A DNA stretch of 64,000 nucleotides from contig NZ_CP083582.1 of assembly GCF_020091585.1 (NCBI RefSeq), positions 6,768,536 through 6,832,535 on the forward strand. The letters run 5' to 3'. Both the position numbers and the translations under genes were made by a program. Origin of the DNA: Kovacikia minuta CCNUW1. Its GTDB lineage: Bacteria > Cyanobacteriota > Cyanobacteriia > Leptolyngbyales > Leptolyngbyaceae. Numbering within the stretch: position 1 is the stretch's first letter; every line of letters starts with the position of its first letter. Positions 61,831 to 64,000 of the stretch are shown one piece after another. The notes beneath the pieces were generated by a model that saw only the letters and a list, made by a program, of their open reading frames with translations, was not told where the DNA came from and searched no databases.

Positions 61831-62645
61831 GCTTGGTTCTCTTAATTGGCGTAGTAAGGATTCATTTCAACAGATTGAGAAATTTTTCAGACAAAGCATC
61901 ACTTGCAACAAAGGAGCGATCGCTCACTCCGCAATAACTTAAATTCTAAATTTGATAAGAACCTGGGACTAGCATGGCAACCTGAATCGCGAATTATTTT
62001 TGCACACGAAAGACTGTGAAGTCTCACCCAAAGGACACAAACCCCTCTAAAATGTTAATATATCTTTACAACACGCAATCAGAACATTGATTGATCATCC
62101 TGAGGCAGTTGGATAGCAGTTGAATAAAGGATTCCTCACTTTGCCCCTTTACCCCCCCTCGTTAAAAATTAGCCCATTTTAAGCAAAAGAAAAGTTGGCG
62201 GTTGCACATAGCCTGCACAATTTATTTTCTGTCTAAAGTTTTCCAACTAAGCAATTGCTTTTCCTGATTAAGAGGGGGTTTAAAAGTTTTGATTTGATGG
62301 GTTGGTATTTAAGGACGGAGTGTTCCATCAACCATTCTTCGAGCCTTTTGGGACGCGCTTTGGCGATGCTTGCCCTGACCAGAGATGATTCTTCAAGATT
62401 TAATTTATGTTCGATTAATTTAAAGATTTTCTTAGAAACCTGAATCTAGTTTACAGTTAGGATTGACTAATGTTTATTTATGTCGTTTTCACGCAACTTC
62501 TCTAATCAATCTTGGGTTTGACTGTTACAAGTAACTTATAGAAAAGATTAGTGTTTTTTATTGTTCGAATCTACTTTTTGAGATTTGTAACCATCTTTAG
62601 GGGTTTCTAGCCACTTTCTAAGCAAGTTTCTGGTTTTTGTAGTGT
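61831..62645. other. Gene-free stretch of 815 bases upstream of metG
   Basis: AT-rich and unique. Contains a GCGATCGC-type site at 61915, the usual run of pyrimidines at 62141, and TTTAAAGATTTTCTTAGAAA at 62420. A 62-residue plus frame at 62255 has no RBS. No RNA gene was recognised. It probably holds the metG promoter and the upstream region of the divergent hydrolase. Confidence 0.5.
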
Positions 62646-64000
62646 ATGGATTTTAGGACAACCGATAACAATCGATTTACCGTCACAACCCCGCTTTATT
62701 ATGTAAACGATTTGCCCCACGTTGGTAGCGCTTATACCACGATCGCAGCGGACGTTTTGGCTCGTTTTCATCGACTTCAGGGAAAGTCTGTGCTATTAGT
62801 CACAGGCACCGACGAGCATGGACAAAAGATTCAGCGTACCGCTGAGGGGTTAGGACGCACACCCCAAGCGCATTGCGATCAGGTCGTTGCTGGGTTTGAG
62901 GCGCTCTGGCACCAGTTGGATATTAAATACGATCGCTTCATTCGTACAACCAACCCCCGCCACGAGGCAATTGTGAAGGAATTTTTCCAGCGGGTCTGGG
63001 AGCGGGGGGATATTTTTCTGGGTCAGCAAAAGGGCTGGTATTGTGTCTCCTGCGAGGAATTTAAAGAAGAACGAGAGTTGCTGGAAGAGCATCGCTGTCC
63101 CCTCCATCCGAATCGGGAAACAGAGTGGCGAGATGAGCAAAACTATTTCTTCCGGCTATCCAATTACCAGGAGCGCTTGCAGGCATTTTATGCGGAACAC
63201 CCCGGCTTCATCCAGCCGGAGATTCGCCGGAATGAGGTGTTGAGCTTTGTTAACCAGGGGTTGCAAGACTTCTCCATTTCTCGTGTCAACCTGGACTGGG
63301 GAATTCCGCTACCCACTGATCCCAGCCATACTCTTTACGTCTGGTTCGATGCCCTACTGGGTTATGTAACGGCTCTTCTAGAACCGGAGCAGGAACCGAC
63401 CCTGGAAAATGCCCTGGCCCATTGGTGGCCCATCAATCTACACCTGATTGGTAAGGATATTCTGCGGTTTCATGCCGTATACTGGCCTGCAATGCTAATG
63501 TCAGCAGAATTACCGATCCCCAATTGTGTTTTTGGACACGGCTTTTTGACTAAGGATGGTCAAAAAATGGGGAAGACGCTCGGTAATGTTCTCGATCCGG
63601 TTGAGCTGGTAAACCGCTATAGCTCAGACGCCATTCGTTACTATTTCTTCAAAGAAATTGAGTTTGGCAGGGATGGGGACTTTAACGAAACCCGGTTCGT
63701 TAATATCTTGAACGCAGATTTAGCCAATGATTTGGGGAATCTGCTCAACCGGACGCTAAAGATGGTGCATAAATACTACGGTGCTCAGCTACCAGCCATT
63801 CCTGAGGAAGGTTCCCTGGCAGAGAATTCATTGATAGGGGCAGGTCGGGAACTGGGCGATCGTGTTGGGGACGCCTATCGTTCCCTTGCATTCAGTGAAG
63901 CTTGTGAAGCCATTCTGACCCTGGTCAGGATGGGGAATAAGTTCATTGATGAGCAGGCACCCTGGTCCCTCTATAAGCAGGGACGGCATTCGGAAGTTGA
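62646..64000 (+). CDS. metG: Methionyl-tRNA synthetase, 3' part cut by window edge
   Basis: Class I aminoacyl-tRNA synthetase that charges tRNA-Met. From ATG 62646, 451 codons remain open to the window end. HIGH-type motif LPHVGSAYT near residue 20, the zinc knuckle CVSCEEFKEERELLEEHRC, the Rossmann core LVTGTDEHGQKIQR, VGKDILRFHAVYWPAMLMS, and the KMSKS-type motif GQKMGKTLGNVLDP (residues 306-319). The missing C-terminal part would contain the anticodon-binding domain and perhaps a tRNA-binding module. Confidence 0.97.
   Translation, partial: MDFRTTDNNRFTVTTPLYYVNDLPHVGSAYTTIAADVLARFHRLQGKSVLLVTGTDEHGQKIQRTAEGLGRTPQAHCDQVVAGFEALWHQLDIKYDRFIRTTNPRHEAIVKEFFQRVWERGDIFLGQQKGWYCVSCEEFKEERELLEEHRCPLHPNRETEWRDEQNYFFRLSNYQERLQAFYAEHPGFIQPEIRRNEVLSFVNQGLQDFSISRVNLDWGIPLPTDPSHTLYVWFDALLGYVTALLEPEQEPTLENALAHWWPINLHLIGKDILRFHAVYWPAMLMSAELPIPNCVFGHGFLTKDGQKMGKTLGNVLDPVELVNRYSSDAIRYYFFKEIEFGRDGDFNETRFVNILNADLANDLGNLLNRTLKMVHKYYGAQLPAIPEEGSLAENSLIGAGRELGDRVGDAYRSLAFSEACEAILTLVRMGNKFIDEQAPWSLYKQGRHSEV

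Noticed and set aside
62255-62443. A 62-codon frame upstream of metG
   Set aside because: AT-rich chance frame without RBS or protein-like composition.
62560-62580. TTGTTCGAATC resembling a tRNA T-arm
   Set aside because: No cloverleaf can be built around it: no matching acceptor stem, anticodon or CCA region. No tRNA or rRNA gene was recognised anywhere in the window.
1-64000. A prophage, insertion sequence with transposase, or integrative element
   Set aside because: No transposase, integrase, phage structural gene or att-like pair was found; the mobile-looking features are short non-coding palindromes and the repeat-bounded toxin-antitoxin module.

Overview
The window is a chromosomal piece of a cyanobacterium, most likely a filamentous Leptolyngbya/Oscillatoriales-type organism. 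Evidence: an allophycocyanin operon (apcA-apcB-apcC), a form IB RuBisCO operon (rbcL-rbcX-rbcS), the small photosystem I subunit gene psaX, chlB of dark protochlorophyllide reductase, dense HIP1-type GCGATCGC palindromes, and intergenic regions filled with heptanucleotide tandem repeats typical of cyanobacterial genomes.

Layout. 1-5050: end of a VOC protein, a small membrane peptide, a LysR regulator, an L,D-transpeptidase, sfsA and queC. 5057-19991: a 12-gene minus-strand nucleotide-sugar and export cluster. Reading with transcription (right to left): ABC permease, ABC ATPase, an HddC-GmhB fusion, GmhA, an SDR, HddA, a GDP-sugar 4,6-dehydratase, a fused E1 alpha/beta thiamine-diphosphate enzyme, a ColD-like PLP sugar 3-dehydratase, an SDR, a cobalamin-binding radical SAM enzyme and another SDR. 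GmhA, HddA, GmhB and HddC are the complete set for GDP-D-glycero-alpha-D-manno-heptose; the next genes predict 6-deoxygenation, 3-deoxygenation and perhaps two-carbon branching before export. 20431-36797: housekeeping and regulatory genes (ruvB, TPR protein, methyltransferase, amino-acid permease, psaX, lipA, response regulator, BtuR-like protein, rph, Uma2 protein, chlB, pilin-like membrane protein, cupin). 36946-44805: GH57 branching enzyme, an aromatic-rich leader peptide and attenuator before the DAHP synthase, a WG-repeat protein, a MazEF-type module between two direct repeats, and a broken murQ. 45000-64000: DUF3352 protein, broken PfpI-like gene, sugar kinase, apc operon, map, NUDIX, a rearranged TPR-CHAT/trypsin locus, a second (broken) toxin-antitoxin pair, rbc operon, sensor kinase, alpha/beta hydrolase and the 5' part of metG.

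Three themes cross the window. (i) Intergenic heptad repeats have become coding in three unrelated proteins, two of them apparent gene fusions, and all three carry the peptide AEGRGQ. (ii) Five genes are each disturbed by what looks like exactly one extra base (E1 fusion, hddA start, murQ, PfpI, second mazF); this is either pseudogene decay or an insertion-type sequence error and affects how those genes should be read. (iii) Several families of palindromic dispersed repeats (about 40-135 bp) sit between genes.

All functional calls come from reading motifs in the translated sequence; no database search was possible. Frameshift positions are estimates from where the conserved family sequence changes frame.
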